Made by a program: the position numbers and the translations under genes. The notes under the pieces are model-generated. The model was not told the DNA's origin. It saw only the letters and a list, made by a program, of their open reading frames with translations, and searched no databases. Below, one piece after another: positions 16,303 through 25,447 of a stretch of 64,000 bases of DNA (position 1 is the stretch's first letter; every line of letters starts with the position of its first letter). Source of the stretch: an uncultured Latescibacterota bacterium (GTDB taxonomy: Bacteria; Latescibacterota; UBA2968; UBA8231); the NCBI GenBank assembly GCA_958295495.1, contig OY282352.1, positions 5,402,049-5,466,048 of the forward strand. Direction: 5' to 3'.

Positions 16303-18036
16303 ATGCAGCAATCAGACTACGCAGACAAAGACGAGTCGAATAGTCCCTCCTTGGATCGTCGATGGATCCGCCGGATGCTGCGAGCTGCTCTGGTAGCAGT
16401 ACCCGTTTTGTCGGGCTGCAGCGACGCTGGGGAATCGGCTCTTACTCTCCCTCGATTCAGCGAGGTCGCGGCCGAGTCCGGGATCGAATTCCGCCACTTC
16501 AATGGTGCTGCCGGGGCCTACTACTATCCCGAAACCCATGGCTCGGGTGCAGCATTTGCCGACTTCAACGGTGACGGCTTCCCCGAGCTCTACGTCGTGA
16601 ACAGCGCTGCTATCCGCGGCGCGTTCACCGCTCATCTGCCCGCCAATGCTCTGTTCGTGAATCAGACCGACGGGCTCTTCGTCGAGCGAGCAGCAGCAGC
16701 AGGGGTCGCCGACACGAGTTTTGGCATGGGGGTCGGCGTCGGCGACCTCGACAACGACGGCCACGCGGATCTCTACGTCACTAACTGGGGTGCCAACCGG
16801 CTCTACCGAAACTTGGGCAATGGCCGCTTTGCGGATGTGACCAAACGGTCGGGGACCGGTGATCTACGGGTATCGACGAGCACGGCCTTCGCCGACATCG
16901 ATCTCGACGGTGATTTGGATTTGTATGTCGCCAACGACGTGCGGATCGTCGGGGACGAGCGCCCGGAGTGCCGCCGCGGGCTGATCCAGATCTACTGTGG
17001 CCCTGGTGCCTATCCCGGCGATTCCGGGTCTCTGTTCCGCAACGACGGAGATCTCCGTTTCACGGATATCACCGCCTCGATGGGCGTCTGGACCGAAGAA
17101 GGTCGGCAGCTAGGCGTGGGATTCGCCGACTACGACGATGACGGCGACTCCGACCTCTACGTCGCCAATGACCACGAGCCGAATTTCCTGTTCCGCAACG
17201 ACGGGTCTCGATTCGCCGAGGTGGGGGTCTCTGCCGGCGTCGCAACCAGTCCCGATGGTGCTCCAGAGGCGGGAATGGGCACCGATTGGTCCGACTATGA
17301 TCGCGACGGCCGCCTCGACTTGGGCGTGTGCAACTTCCAGTGGGAGCCCTGCCGGCTGCTGCACAATGTTGGAGCAGGTCGATTTGAAGACCACACCGCG
17401 CAAAGCGGACTGGGAGGGCCGACCTATCAAACCCTCACCTTCGGGACAAATTTCATCGATGTCAACAACGACGGATACCCCGATCTGTTTCTCGCCAACG
17501 GCCATGTCGAGCCCAACATCGAGATTCTCGACAGCGCCGGCCCGCGCTATGCGCAGCACGACCAGCTCTTCCTGAACAATCGCGACGGCACATTCACCGA
17601 CGTGACGGCGGCGAGCGGTCTGACGGCGTTCTCAGCGGGCGTGGGGCGGGGCTCAGCCGCGGCCGACTGCGACAACGACGGCGATGTTGACCTGTTCGTG
17701 TCGAACAACAACCAGCGCCCGCACCTCCTCAGAAACGACGGCGGCAACCGGGCCAACTGGATTTCAGTCGAGGTAGAAGGCACGCGGAGCAATCGCAGTG
17801 GAATCGGGGCGCGTGTCACCGTCTTCTCCGATGATCTGCGGCAGACGGCCGAGGTACGGGGTGGTAGCAGCTACCTGTCTCACAACGATCTGCGACTGCA
17901 CTTCGGCCTCGGTCGCAGGACGGAGGTGGACAGCATCCTGATTCGTTGGCCATCGGGTGGATCGCAGACTGTGGGCACCGTACCGGCAGGGCGCTTTGTC
18001 CGAATCGTAGAAGGCGAGCCATGGACGCCACTGTGA
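16303..18036 (+). CDS. CRTAC1-family lipoprotein (FG-GAP/VCBS repeats plus ASPIC/UnbV domain)
   Basis: About 577 residues from the ATG at 16303. The frame opens earlier at a TTG (16291), but that would leave almost no leader after the predicted promoter. A positively charged stretch and a hydrophobic segment end in lipobox VLSGC. Repeated calcium-loop motifs of the FG-GAP/VCBS propeller run through the body (DFNGDGFPELYV, DLDNDGHADLYV, DIDLDGDLDLYV, DYDDDGDSDLYV, DVNNDGYPDLFL, DCDNDGDVDLFV). The last 110 residues are the ASPIC/UnbV domain (NRSGIGARV, GGSSYLSHNDLRLHFGLG, IRWPSGG). The family is extracytoplasmic; the bacterial function is not established. It overlaps the following TPR gene by 16 bases. 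Confidence 0.85.
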   Translation: MQQSDYADKDESNSPSLDRRWIRRMLRAALVAVPVLSGCSDAGESALTLPRFSEVAAESGIEFRHFNGAAGAYYYPETHGSGAAFADFNGDGFPELYVVNSAAIRGAFTAHLPANALFVNQTDGLFVERAAAAGVADTSFGMGVGVGDLDNDGHADLYVTNWGANRLYRNLGNGRFADVTKRSGTGDLRVSTSTAFADIDLDGDLDLYVANDVRIVGDERPECRRGLIQIYCGPGAYPGDSGSLFRNDGDLRFTDITASMGVWTEEGRQLGVGFADYDDDGDSDLYVANDHEPNFLFRNDGSRFAEVGVSAGVATSPDGAPEAGMGTDWSDYDRDGRLDLGVCNFQWEPCRLLHNVGAGRFEDHTAQSGLGGPTYQTLTFGTNFIDVNNDGYPDLFLANGHVEPNIEILDSAGPRYAQHDQLFLNNRDGTFTDVTAASGLTAFSAGVGRGSAAADCDNDGDVDLFVSNNNQRPHLLRNDGGNRANWISVEVEGTRSNRSGIGARVTVFSDDLRQTAEVRGGSSYLSHNDLRLHFGLGRRTEVDSILIRWPSGGSQTVGTVPAGRFVRIVEGEPWTPL

Positions 18037-19583
18037 GAGCATCTGCGTGGTTCCTTGCCCTGAGCATGGCTTTCGTGGGGTGCGAGAGCCAACGCCCTGA
18101 TGCGGACGTGCCGCCCACGGCGGACGAGTTGGGGCGGTTGCGGCTGACTTATGAAAAACGACTGCGCGAGCACCCCGCAGATCTCGAGACCCGGGCGTCA
18201 CTTGCCCGCGTGCTGCTCAACTTGGGTCAGCTAGATCAGTCGATGGATCAGTTCCAGATGGTTCTTAGGTCGGATAGTCTGCACGTGGGGGCGCTGATGG
18301 GTCTCAGCGAGCTTCTGGCCCGGATCCGCGATCACGCGACGGCGCTCTCCTTGGCGAAGCAAGCGGTCGCAACCAAGCGCGATGCCGAGACATTGGAGAG
18401 GCTAGCGGTGGCGTGGCTCGGGGTCGGACAACTCGACAGCGCCCAGTTTGCGCTCGCCAAAGCGCTCGCGATGGATCCGGCCCGCCCGCCGCTTCACAAG
18501 TTGCTGGGCGCGGTGCAGGCGGCTCGAGGTGATGTAGCGGCAGCGCAGACCTCGCTGGAGCGAGCGGTGGAATTGGATCCCACGTCTCACGAGGCGAGCT
18601 TCGCATTGGGTGCTCTCCAGTGCGAGCGTCTCGGTCGCTGTGCGGAAGGTTTGGACCTCCTCCAGCGATCCATCGCCTTGGCACCGGACAGTGTCAGATA
18701 CGAAGTAGCTGCAGGCCGCGCACTTCTGCAGGTAGGGCGGATCCGCGAGGCGCTGCAGGCGTTCTCGACAGCGGTCAATCTCGACCCCTCTGCGGTGGAG
18801 GCGCACGTCGGTCTGGGAGTGTCCCGAGCCAAGCTGGAGATGCACGTCGAAGCGGCCACCGCTCTCGAGAGGGCTCTCGAACTCGACCCAGTGCATCCCG
18901 ATGTTCGTCTTCAGTTGGCTTCCACGTACCGCCATCTAGGTCGTAGCGAGGACGCCGCGGAGCAGCACGCCGCCCATCGGCGAATTGAGCCGCATGTGGC
19001 TGAGATTGAGGGCTTGCGTGCGCTGGCCCAGCGAGGCCGCAATCCCGGCGCACACTTCAACCTCGCCCGCCTCTACGCCCGCCTCGGTCATGACGAGGGA
19101 ACCATAAGACACCTGCGCGACGGTTTGTCCCTCCAGCCGGAAAACGCCCGAGCCTGGCAGAACCTTGGCAATGCCCATATCCGCTTGGGGCGTCCCGGCG
19201 AGGCGATCGCGGCGTACCGCCAAGCCCTGAACCTCAAGCCGGACTATGGCCTGGCGTGGTACAACTTGGGCACGGCCTACGTCACCGGAGGCTACATCGA
19301 CTTGGGTCGCAAGGCGTACAAACGGGCTCTGGATTTGTCTGGGAATTCGGTGGAGGTCCTCATCGCGCTGGGGAACCTCGAACTGCAACAAGGCGATGCC
19401 CATAAGGCGGCCGAGCAATACGAGCAGGCGCTGGCCCAAGACCCCGATTTGCCATCGGCACAGAGGGGTCTCGTGCTCGCGTACCGGCAGGCCGGCGACT
19501 CAGCAGCGGCAGCCCAAGCCATCGCGCGATTCAGGGGCAAGGCGTCTCCTCCGCCTTTCACGCCGGCGACGAATGGCCCCTAG
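18021..19583 (+). CDS. TPR-repeat lipoprotein coupled to the CRTAC1 gene
   Basis: A 520-residue protein. The start chosen is ATG at 18021, with AAGGCGAG just upstream; it overlaps the end of the CRTAC1 gene by 16 bases and starts a signal peptide with lipobox FVGC. At least ten tetratricopeptide repeats follow in two blocks separated by a linker near residues 320-345. The linker layout resembles the locus A and B TPR lipoproteins. Coupled translation with the CRTAC1 gene suggests the two proteins act together on the outer face of a membrane. No enzymatic domain is seen. Confidence 0.83.
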   Translation: MDATVRASAWFLALSMAFVGCESQRPDADVPPTADELGRLRLTYEKRLREHPADLETRASLARVLLNLGQLDQSMDQFQMVLRSDSLHVGALMGLSELLARIRDHATALSLAKQAVATKRDAETLERLAVAWLGVGQLDSAQFALAKALAMDPARPPLHKLLGAVQAARGDVAAAQTSLERAVELDPTSHEASFALGALQCERLGRCAEGLDLLQRSIALAPDSVRYEVAAGRALLQVGRIREALQAFSTAVNLDPSAVEAHVGLGVSRAKLEMHVEAATALERALELDPVHPDVRLQLASTYRHLGRSEDAAEQHAAHRRIEPHVAEIEGLRALAQRGRNPGAHFNLARLYARLGHDEGTIRHLRDGLSLQPENARAWQNLGNAHIRLGRPGEAIAAYRQALNLKPDYGLAWYNLGTAYVTGGYIDLGRKAYKRALDLSGNSVEVLIALGNLELQQGDAHKAAEQYEQALAQDPDLPSAQRGLVLAYRQAGDSAAAAQAIARFRGKASPPPFTPATNGP

Positions 19584-19609
19584 GTAGGATAAAATTCTAC
19601 TGTAGGACC

Positions 19610-20185
19610 TAAGTACACGACAGTAAAATGGGTTCATATTGTCGGTTGCGTTTAGGTTGGTCTCGTGCTTGATGTATGATCGGTGTGAGTGGGTCTAATC
19701 CTTTTCAAAAGAGGCTTATGGCTCGTCGTCCGTGTTTTACCCCTTGGTAGCCTAAGCCGACACACAACACATTCCGATCGGTGCGCCCCAACCGCCAATG
19801 GGTGCGATCCATAACTAAGAGCGGTTGTTGGTCGGGGCGAACGACCTTGGATACAATCAACTGGGTAAACACCGACGGCGAAACAGCACTACTGAAAAAA
19901 CGCTGGAGACGGCGATAGTGACTTTCAATCTGGGCCATCCCCGATAGGCTACACGCGAGTTTTTTCATGTTGACCGAACGCACTTGAATCAGTGCACACA
20001 CCAAGCGACGGATCAGGTCGATACGGTGGCGCGTGAGGGATACCGACCCTTGCGTGAGGGCTTTCTTTAGCGTATGAATAAGCATGGTGCGGCTCCTGTG
20101 TTTAGGATTTAGAGGCAATCTTGGTTGATTACAAATAAACCTAAAGCAGGGCCGTACCACAACTTAGCTTACTGTCGTGTACTTA
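19610..20185. mobile_element. Internally deleted IS4-type element (MITE-like) with intact terminal inverted repeats
   Basis: A perfect 17-base inverted repeat, TAAGTACACGACAGTAA, lies at 19610-19626 and inverted at 20169-20185. The 576-base unit contains only the N-terminal part of a transposase on the minus strand. No clear target-site duplication is visible in the flanks, so the exact outer ends may differ by a few bases. The element can no longer move by itself but could be mobilised by a full-length relative. Confidence 0.78.
19705..20085 (-). pseudogene. Truncated IS4-family transposase
   Basis: The start ATG at 20085 has AGGAG upstream. The product is 126 residues and resembles the N-terminal part of IS4-type DDE transposases (LQRFFSSAVSP region, then MDRTHWRLGR, where the Asp fits the first catalytic position, then CVGLGYQG). 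The frame then runs into about ten unrelated residues (VKHGRRAISLF) and stops, so the remaining catalytic residues are deleted. The junction lies just after GYQG. Confidence 0.72.
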
Positions 20186-20214
20186 AGTTATTGAAGACAA
20201 AGAGCTATACCTAG

Positions 20215-21963
20215 ATGCCGTCTAAACAAAAAGCTACTGGTTCGCATTACACGCCTCCTGAACTTGCTCGTTTTCTTGCAGAGAGACTAGTCGCCGAAGT
20301 GGACTTTCGTCGGCTCCCTGAACTAAGGGTTTTGGATCCGGCCTGTGGCGATGGAGAACTACTAGTCGCCTTAGCTAACTCACTGCCAGATAATACACTA
20401 AGAAACACCGTCATCACAGGGATAGAGCTTGACGATTTATCCCTCGGGAATGCCCAAGAGCGATTAGAAGCGTTTGGCTCAAAATCGAATTTTTTCAAGA
20501 GGATGGATTTCCTTGAATTTTACACCGATTCAGAAGCACAGATAGGGTTATTTAATAATGGGCCTCCAACTAACAAGACTATTCCTCCTGTAGATATTAT
20601 AATCGCCAACCCTCCTTACGTCCGAACACAGGTCCTCGGGGCCCGGAAATCACAGGAGTTAGCAAAATCCTTTCGCCTGAAAGGCAGAATCGATTTGTAT
20701 CAAGCTTTTCTGGTAGCTATGACCCAGTGCTTAAAAGACAGTGGCATTATAGGTGTCATCACGTCCAATCGGTTTATTTCAACAAAAGGTGGGGCCTCCA
20801 TCAGATCGTTCATCGCAGAAAATTACGAGATAGTCGAATTGATTGACCTCGGCGACACCAAGCTTTTCGAGGCTGCCGTTCTGCCATCTATCTTGATCGC
20901 TAGAAAATTACCCTCTACATCGCGTTCCTCTACGAATCTGAAGCTGCCGAATAGATTCGTCAGAATTTACGAGAATAGGACAAGTAATCGCGATGATCGA
21001 GAGGAGCTAGTCCATGTTGATTCAGTGTACGACATTCTCAGAAAAAATTTTGACGGTGAATACTTGGTGTCTGAAACCCGGTTCAAACTTTCGACGGGGA
21101 CTCTTTCCTTTTCTAATTTGTCCTCCGAACCTTGGCAGATGGTAACTGAGACCGAGAAAGGGTGGATTGATAAAATAGAATCGGCGGCAAAGTATCGAAT
21201 TGGCGACGTTGTGAAGGTAAGGGTTGGCATTAAGACGACGGCTGATCAAGTCTTTATTCGTTCGGACTGGGACGATATGCCTGAAGGTAGGCGACCGGAA
21301 GACTGCTTACTACGTCTCATATTCTCGCACGACGATGCTGGCCGCTGGAGGTCTAGCACGAGAAATGAATCGCCGAAAAAGATACTATATACTCATGAAG
21401 TCAGGGACTCTAAACGAGAAGCGATTGACATAGAACGATACCCATGTGCGGCAGCATACCTTAGGCAATATCGAGAGAGATTAGAAAGACGGAAATACGT
21501 AATTAAGGCCAATAGAAAATGGTATGAGATTTGGGTTCCCCAAGATCCTTTAGCTTGGGGACGTCCCAAGCTCATCTTTCCCGATATTAGCCCTAGCCCG
21601 ATGTTCTTTTACGACAATGAAGGATTGATGGTTGACGGCAACTGTTACTGGATTGTCTCAGAAGAAGAAAACACGGATATGCTCTTCCTAATCCAAGGAA
21701 TAGCCAATTCAAATCTGATGACTCGTTATCACGAACTGATATTTAATAACAAACTGTACGCTGGCCGGCGGCGCTATTTAACTCAATACGTAGAAAAATA
21801 CCCAATGCCAGATAGGCATTCTGCACATTCTAGGAGGATAGTAGATTTGGTGAAAAAATTAGTATCGGTTGACGTAGGCGATAGTATGACCGAAAAATAT
21901 GAGACTGATTTAGAGGTTGCTGTAGCGGAAGCCTTTGGTGTCGAGCCGCTGCTTTCGTTTTAG
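20215..21963 (+). CDS. N6-adenine DNA methyltransferase, Eco57I/TaqI-like (R-M system 1)
   Basis: A 582-residue cytoplasmic protein. HYTPPELARFLAE at 11-23 and SAM-binding motif I LDPACGDGELL at about 40-50 are followed by the catalytic N132-P-P-Y motif (IIANPPYVRT). KGRIDLYQAFL and GIIGVITSNRF are typical of the TaqI/Eco57I class. The C-terminal half is a target-recognition region with motifs seen in TaqI-like C-terminal domains (LIFPDIS, NNKLYAGRRRYLTQYVEKYPMP). It transfers methyl from SAM to adenine in a specific site. The region is clearly richer in A+T than its neighbours, and the codon choices differ, which indicates transfer. Its stop overlaps that of the convergent nuclease gene by four bases. 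It starts 29 bases after an IS remnant. Confidence 0.88.
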   Translation: MPSKQKATGSHYTPPELARFLAERLVAEVDFRRLPELRVLDPACGDGELLVALANSLPDNTLRNTVITGIELDDLSLGNAQERLEAFGSKSNFFKRMDFLEFYTDSEAQIGLFNNGPPTNKTIPPVDIIIANPPYVRTQVLGARKSQELAKSFRLKGRIDLYQAFLVAMTQCLKDSGIIGVITSNRFISTKGGASIRSFIAENYEIVELIDLGDTKLFEAAVLPSILIARKLPSTSRSSTNLKLPNRFVRIYENRTSNRDDREELVHVDSVYDILRKNFDGEYLVSETRFKLSTGTLSFSNLSSEPWQMVTETEKGWIDKIESAAKYRIGDVVKVRVGIKTTADQVFIRSDWDDMPEGRRPEDCLLRLIFSHDDAGRWRSSTRNESPKKILYTHEVRDSKREAIDIERYPCAAAYLRQYRERLERRKYVIKANRKWYEIWVPQDPLAWGRPKLIFPDISPSPMFFYDNEGLMVDGNCYWIVSEEENTDMLFLIQGIANSNLMTRYHELIFNNKLYAGRRRYLTQYVEKYPMPDRHSAHSRRIVDLVKKLVSVDVGDSMTEKYETDLEVAVAEAFGVEPLLSF

Positions 21964-22850
21964 GGATTGCAAAGTGCTTGGCCTTGGTACGTATTAAAAA
22001 AGGACATAGGGATTGATCTTTGGCACTTAAAACTAGTGTCGCTTACGTATGAAAAATGCTCACCTAACTTCTCACCAGGACATAAAATTATCCCCTGAAC
22101 AATGCTCGTCTCTGCATCAGTCAAGGCTATCAAGTAGCGAATATCTAACGTAGTCAAACTAGGACAGGAAGGTACGCACTCTTCAAACTGGGGACTAAAT
22201 TTCCCTAGAGCTACGGTCGGCGAATCCTGCACCTTGACCTCCAAGACTTGGCTGGGAATATCGGGAAAATTCCCCTCTAAAAGTTCAGCATCGCTAATTT
22301 TGTATCCTAAGAGACAAGCAACCAGGCGCTCTAACGCTTGCCCCCTATTTTTGGTAGCCATTTGATCCAATGGTTCGCCAATCAGTCCTTCTACTAGCAT
22401 TTCTCGCAGCAATTTCAAAGAAAATAGCTGGCCAAAAATAGGTTTATCACTCATCGAAGAGGTCGGAATAGCATACTTCTCCGTTACATGTTGAGAAAGA
22501 GCAGATGTATCTGGATAGAAAATGCCCGGCGGATTTCGAGCTAGCACCTTATCTCTAATTTTTGGTGGAATTATAACTTGGTGTTTAATCGTCGGCTTGC
22601 CAAAGCGTCCGAATCTATTCTCGATATAATCTGGAGTTAGGACGAGGATTGAGCTTATTGTCTGAGTCTGTGGGTCAACACGCAGAAAAACGAATCGGAC
22701 ATCCTTTGACGATAAGGTCTCACCGGAATTGTATTCAACTTGGATAGAGTCGGATGCCGGATTTGATCCCTGTGTCCGCCCTTTAGTGTAGGGAGGGATC
22801 TGTCCGGCCGTCTGACTGATTTTTTTGCAAAGCTCGATTCTCCGAGCCAT
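21960..22850 (-). CDS. Putative type II restriction endonuclease with PD-(D/E)XK motif (R-M system 1)
   Basis: The frame extends to 23003 inside the next gene, but the ATG at 22850 (MARRIELCKK) is the sensible start, giving 296 residues. The residues P196-D197...E204-V-K206 (FPDIPSQVLEVK) form a PD-(D/E)XK nuclease signature after a helical G-Q-A-L-E-R-L segment, the normal order in this fold. I cannot name the subfamily or recognition site. It is convergent with the methylase and shares its A+T-rich composition, so the pair reads as a complete type II system. Only 41 bases separate its start from that of the divergent CehA-like gene, so its promoter must lie close to or inside that gene. Confidence 0.75.
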   Translation of the reverse strand: MARRIELCKKISQTAGQIPPYTKGRTQGSNPASDSIQVEYNSGETLSSKDVRFVFLRVDPQTQTISSILVLTPDYIENRFGRFGKPTIKHQVIIPPKIRDKVLARNPPGIFYPDTSALSQHVTEKYAIPTSSMSDKPIFGQLFSLKLLREMLVEGLIGEPLDQMATKNRGQALERLVACLLGYKISDAELLEGNFPDIPSQVLEVKVQDSPTVALGKFSPQFEECVPSCPSLTTLDIRYLIALTDAETSIVQGIILCPGEKLGEHFSYVSDTSFKCQRSIPMSFFNTYQGQALCNP

Positions 22851-22891
22851 CTTATCAGCCCAAACGCAAGACCACTTCAAAGGAGGAGAGC

Positions 22892-25375
22892 ATGGGCACC
22901 TACACACCGCTGGACTTGAACGCGCTGTACAACGCCGGGTTGGACATCTTGGGAGGCCAGGGGCCGCTCGGCGCACAAAGCTTTCGCGGCTTGCCCTTTG
23001 CACTCGGCAGCGATGCTAACCGCTGTCTGATCGCCTGTGATGGGGAGCGGTCTGGCGTGGAAATCCCGGTCGGTCAGTCGGCGACTTGGATGATTGTGGC
23101 GCATCGCTTGTTGGAGTCGCGGATCGCCGACAACGGGCCGCTGGCGACGCCGGTAGCTGAATACGCACTGCACTACGAGGACGGGGAGGTGCTCGAGGTG
23201 CCCGTGCGCGATCGCTTTGAAATCTCGACCGTGCCGTCGGCCTATGGCGGCGCACCGTTTGTGGCGGTGCCGGATACAAACGATCAACTCTTGCCGCGCA
23301 CCGAAGGCCCGTGGGACATGATCGGGCGTCGCCAGACCGAGGCCGAGGCCGGGCGGGCGCAGCACTTCGTGCTCTGGGCGTGGCCGAATCCGCACCCGAA
23401 TAAGGGCCTAAAAAAAATCGCCATTGAGGCGGCGGGTCCGGCCTTTGTCATCGGTGGGATCACCCTGAGCGACTTGGATGAAGAGCCGATCTGTCGCGAG
23501 GGCCTGCGCGAGGTCATTATCACCCTGCCGCAAGAGGAGGACGCACGCGAGTCCGCCGCTCTCGAAGTGGAAGTCGATCGGGGCGTTGCGACCTATCCCT
23601 ACCCATTGCCGGAAGCAGCAGCCGAGGATTTCCTCGACGGACGCAAGGGCTGGGGCGAAGCCCAAAACGAGGGCAGCAGCCCCTCATACGTGGAAATAGC
23701 CGCCAATCCTTCGGCTACTGTGCAGGTCAAACGAGGCGGGGAAGTTTTGGGGGAGACCCGCTGGGAGGAGGTGCGGCAACAGAGCCGCGTGGAGGCTTCG
23801 CCACGGGTGCGGCTGGAGGTGGTGGAGCGCGGGCGCAACTGGGTGCATACCAAGGTCATTGACGACGCCACTGGGAAACCCGTGCCCTGCCGCGTCCACT
23901 TCCGCTCGCCAGAGGGCATCCCCTACGCTCCGCACGGCCACCACGCCCACGTCAACTCCAACATGGGGACTTGGCACGTCGATGTGGGCGGCGATGTGCG
24001 CTTGGGGCAGATCACCTATGCGTACATCGACGGCACCTGCCAAGGCTGGCTGCCGCGCGGCGAAGTGATCGTGGATGTGGCGCGTGGCTACGAATACGAG
24101 CCGCTGCGCACCAAAGTGGAGATCGAGCCCGGTCAGCGCACCTTGGAGCTGCGCCTGAAGCGCTGGCGGCAGATGAACGAGGAAGGCTGGTACAGCGGCG
24201 ACTCGCATGTGCATTTCCTGTCGGCGCAGGGCAGCCTCACCGAGGCGCAGGGCGAGGATTTGAACGTGGTCAATCTGCTGCAATCGCAGTGGGGTGGGCT
24301 GTTTACCAATACCGAGGAATTTACCGGCGGCGAGATGGCCACGGCCAACGGCGATCATATCGTCTATGTGTCCCAGGAGAACCGGCAGCACTTTTTGGGG
24401 CATCTGATCCTCATGGGGCTGAAGGAGCCGGTGATGCCGTGGTGTTCGGACGGCCTAGGCGAAGCCGAGCTGGGCGGGACGCTCGAAGTCCCCATGGCCG
24501 AGTGGGCCGACCGCTGCCGAGCGCAGGGCGGCAGCGTGGTAATCCCGCATTTGCCCAGCCCCAACGGCGAACCAGCCGCCCTGATTGCCACTGGTCGCGC
24601 CGACGCAGTGGAGATGCTGCGGCACGGCATGTACATGCACGGCGAGTACTACCGCTACCTCAATTGCGGCTACAAGCTGCCGCTGGTCGGCGGCACCGAC
24701 AAAATGAGCAGCGACGTGCCAGTGGGTATCTATCGCACCTACGTGCAGATTCCCCAAGACGAGCCGTTCACCTACGCCAACTGGTGCAAGTACATGGCCG
24801 CGGGCCGCACCTTCCACAGCGGCGGCCCGCTGATCCGCTTCAGCGTCGATGGCCACGAGGTGGGCGACACAGTGCGGCTGCCGGGCAATGGCGGCACGGT
24901 GGAGGTGGTTGCCGAGGCCGAGTCGGTGGTGCCGATCCACGCGCTGGAAGTGGTGCAGGAAGGGCGGGTGGTGGCTTCTGTCGAAAATTCCAAGGGAGGG
25001 CGGAAGTTGCGCCTGAAGGCCGAGGTAAAGGTGGAAGGCCACTCGTGGCTGGCGGCGCGGTGCAGCGGGCCGGGCTACGAGCAGAGCGTGCCGCACTTCG
25101 ACGGGTGGGGCCGGGGGATCATGGCGCACACCTCGCCGGTGTATCTGGCCTGCGGCGGCGAGTGGTGGATGTTCAACCAAGAGACGGCCCAGTACATGCT
25201 GACCTTGGTGGATGGCTCACTGCACTACATCCGCCACAACAGCCGCCAGCATCTGCGCGACGACATTACGCACCACCACGGCGAGGCGGATCACCTCGCC
25301 TATCTGGAGCACCCCTTCCACCAGGCGCGGGAGGCAATCCACGGCCGGATGCACCAATTGGGTGTGCCGCATTAA
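22892..25375 (+). CDS. CehA/McbA-family PHP-domain metallohydrolase-like protein, copy 1
   Basis: An 827-residue protein with an excellent ribosome site, AAGGAGGAG, before the ATG at 22892. No signal peptide is seen. The N-terminal 300 residues are beta-rich and unassigned. A carboxypeptidase-like or Ig-like section (RVHFRSPEGIPYAPHGH) precedes a PHP-type region with metal-binding HVH at about 439-441 (SGDSHVHF), a VIPHLPSPN histidine and GGTDKM. The CehA/McbA family includes hydrolases for carbamate- and phosphoester-type substrates, but the substrate here is unknown. It is paralogous to the gene at 28465-30951 over its whole length, including the opening PLDLNALYNAGL. The two now flank a restriction-modification cassette. 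Confidence 0.8.
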   Translation: MGTYTPLDLNALYNAGLDILGGQGPLGAQSFRGLPFALGSDANRCLIACDGERSGVEIPVGQSATWMIVAHRLLESRIADNGPLATPVAEYALHYEDGEVLEVPVRDRFEISTVPSAYGGAPFVAVPDTNDQLLPRTEGPWDMIGRRQTEAEAGRAQHFVLWAWPNPHPNKGLKKIAIEAAGPAFVIGGITLSDLDEEPICREGLREVIITLPQEEDARESAALEVEVDRGVATYPYPLPEAAAEDFLDGRKGWGEAQNEGSSPSYVEIAANPSATVQVKRGGEVLGETRWEEVRQQSRVEASPRVRLEVVERGRNWVHTKVIDDATGKPVPCRVHFRSPEGIPYAPHGHHAHVNSNMGTWHVDVGGDVRLGQITYAYIDGTCQGWLPRGEVIVDVARGYEYEPLRTKVEIEPGQRTLELRLKRWRQMNEEGWYSGDSHVHFLSAQGSLTEAQGEDLNVVNLLQSQWGGLFTNTEEFTGGEMATANGDHIVYVSQENRQHFLGHLILMGLKEPVMPWCSDGLGEAELGGTLEVPMAEWADRCRAQGGSVVIPHLPSPNGEPAALIATGRADAVEMLRHGMYMHGEYYRYLNCGYKLPLVGGTDKMSSDVPVGIYRTYVQIPQDEPFTYANWCKYMAAGRTFHSGGPLIRFSVDGHEVGDTVRLPGNGGTVEVVAEAESVVPIHALEVVQEGRVVASVENSKGGRKLRLKAEVKVEGHSWLAARCSGPGYEQSVPHFDGWGRGIMAHTSPVYLACGGEWWMFNQETAQYMLTLVDGSLHYIRHNSRQHLRDDITHHHGEADHLAYLEHPFHQAREAIHGRMHQLGVPH

Positions 25376-25382
25376 GGCCGTC

Positions 25383-25411
25383 TTGTTTGGGGATAATGGC
25401 GGGGATATATT
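25383..25411 (+). promoter_or_regulatory. Predicted promoter of the methylase/NotI-like operon
   Basis: TTGTTT (25383-25388), 17-base spacer, TATATT (25406-25411), 36 bases before the methylase ATG. The -10 box is part of the 15-base direct repeat, so the cassette may use a promoter inherited from the insertion site. Confidence 0.4.
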
Positions 25412-25419
25412 GAGCGGCC
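25405..25419 (+). repeat. Direct repeat, left copy, flanking R-M cassette 2
   Basis: The sequence ATATATTGAGCGGCC occurs here, 30 bases after the stop of the first CehA-like gene, and again perfectly at 28426-28440, just before the second CehA-like gene. The two copies bracket both R-M genes and nothing else. Confidence 0.8.
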
Positions 25420-25447
25420 ACTATTCACGTCCGCGGAGGGACGCAAA

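Noticed and set aside
23971-25413. Second long plus-strand frame inside the first CehA-like gene
   Set aside because: It lies in another frame of a clear coding sequence, is Arg/Ala/Gly-rich and has no domain; the reading frame at 22892 has motifs and a paralog.
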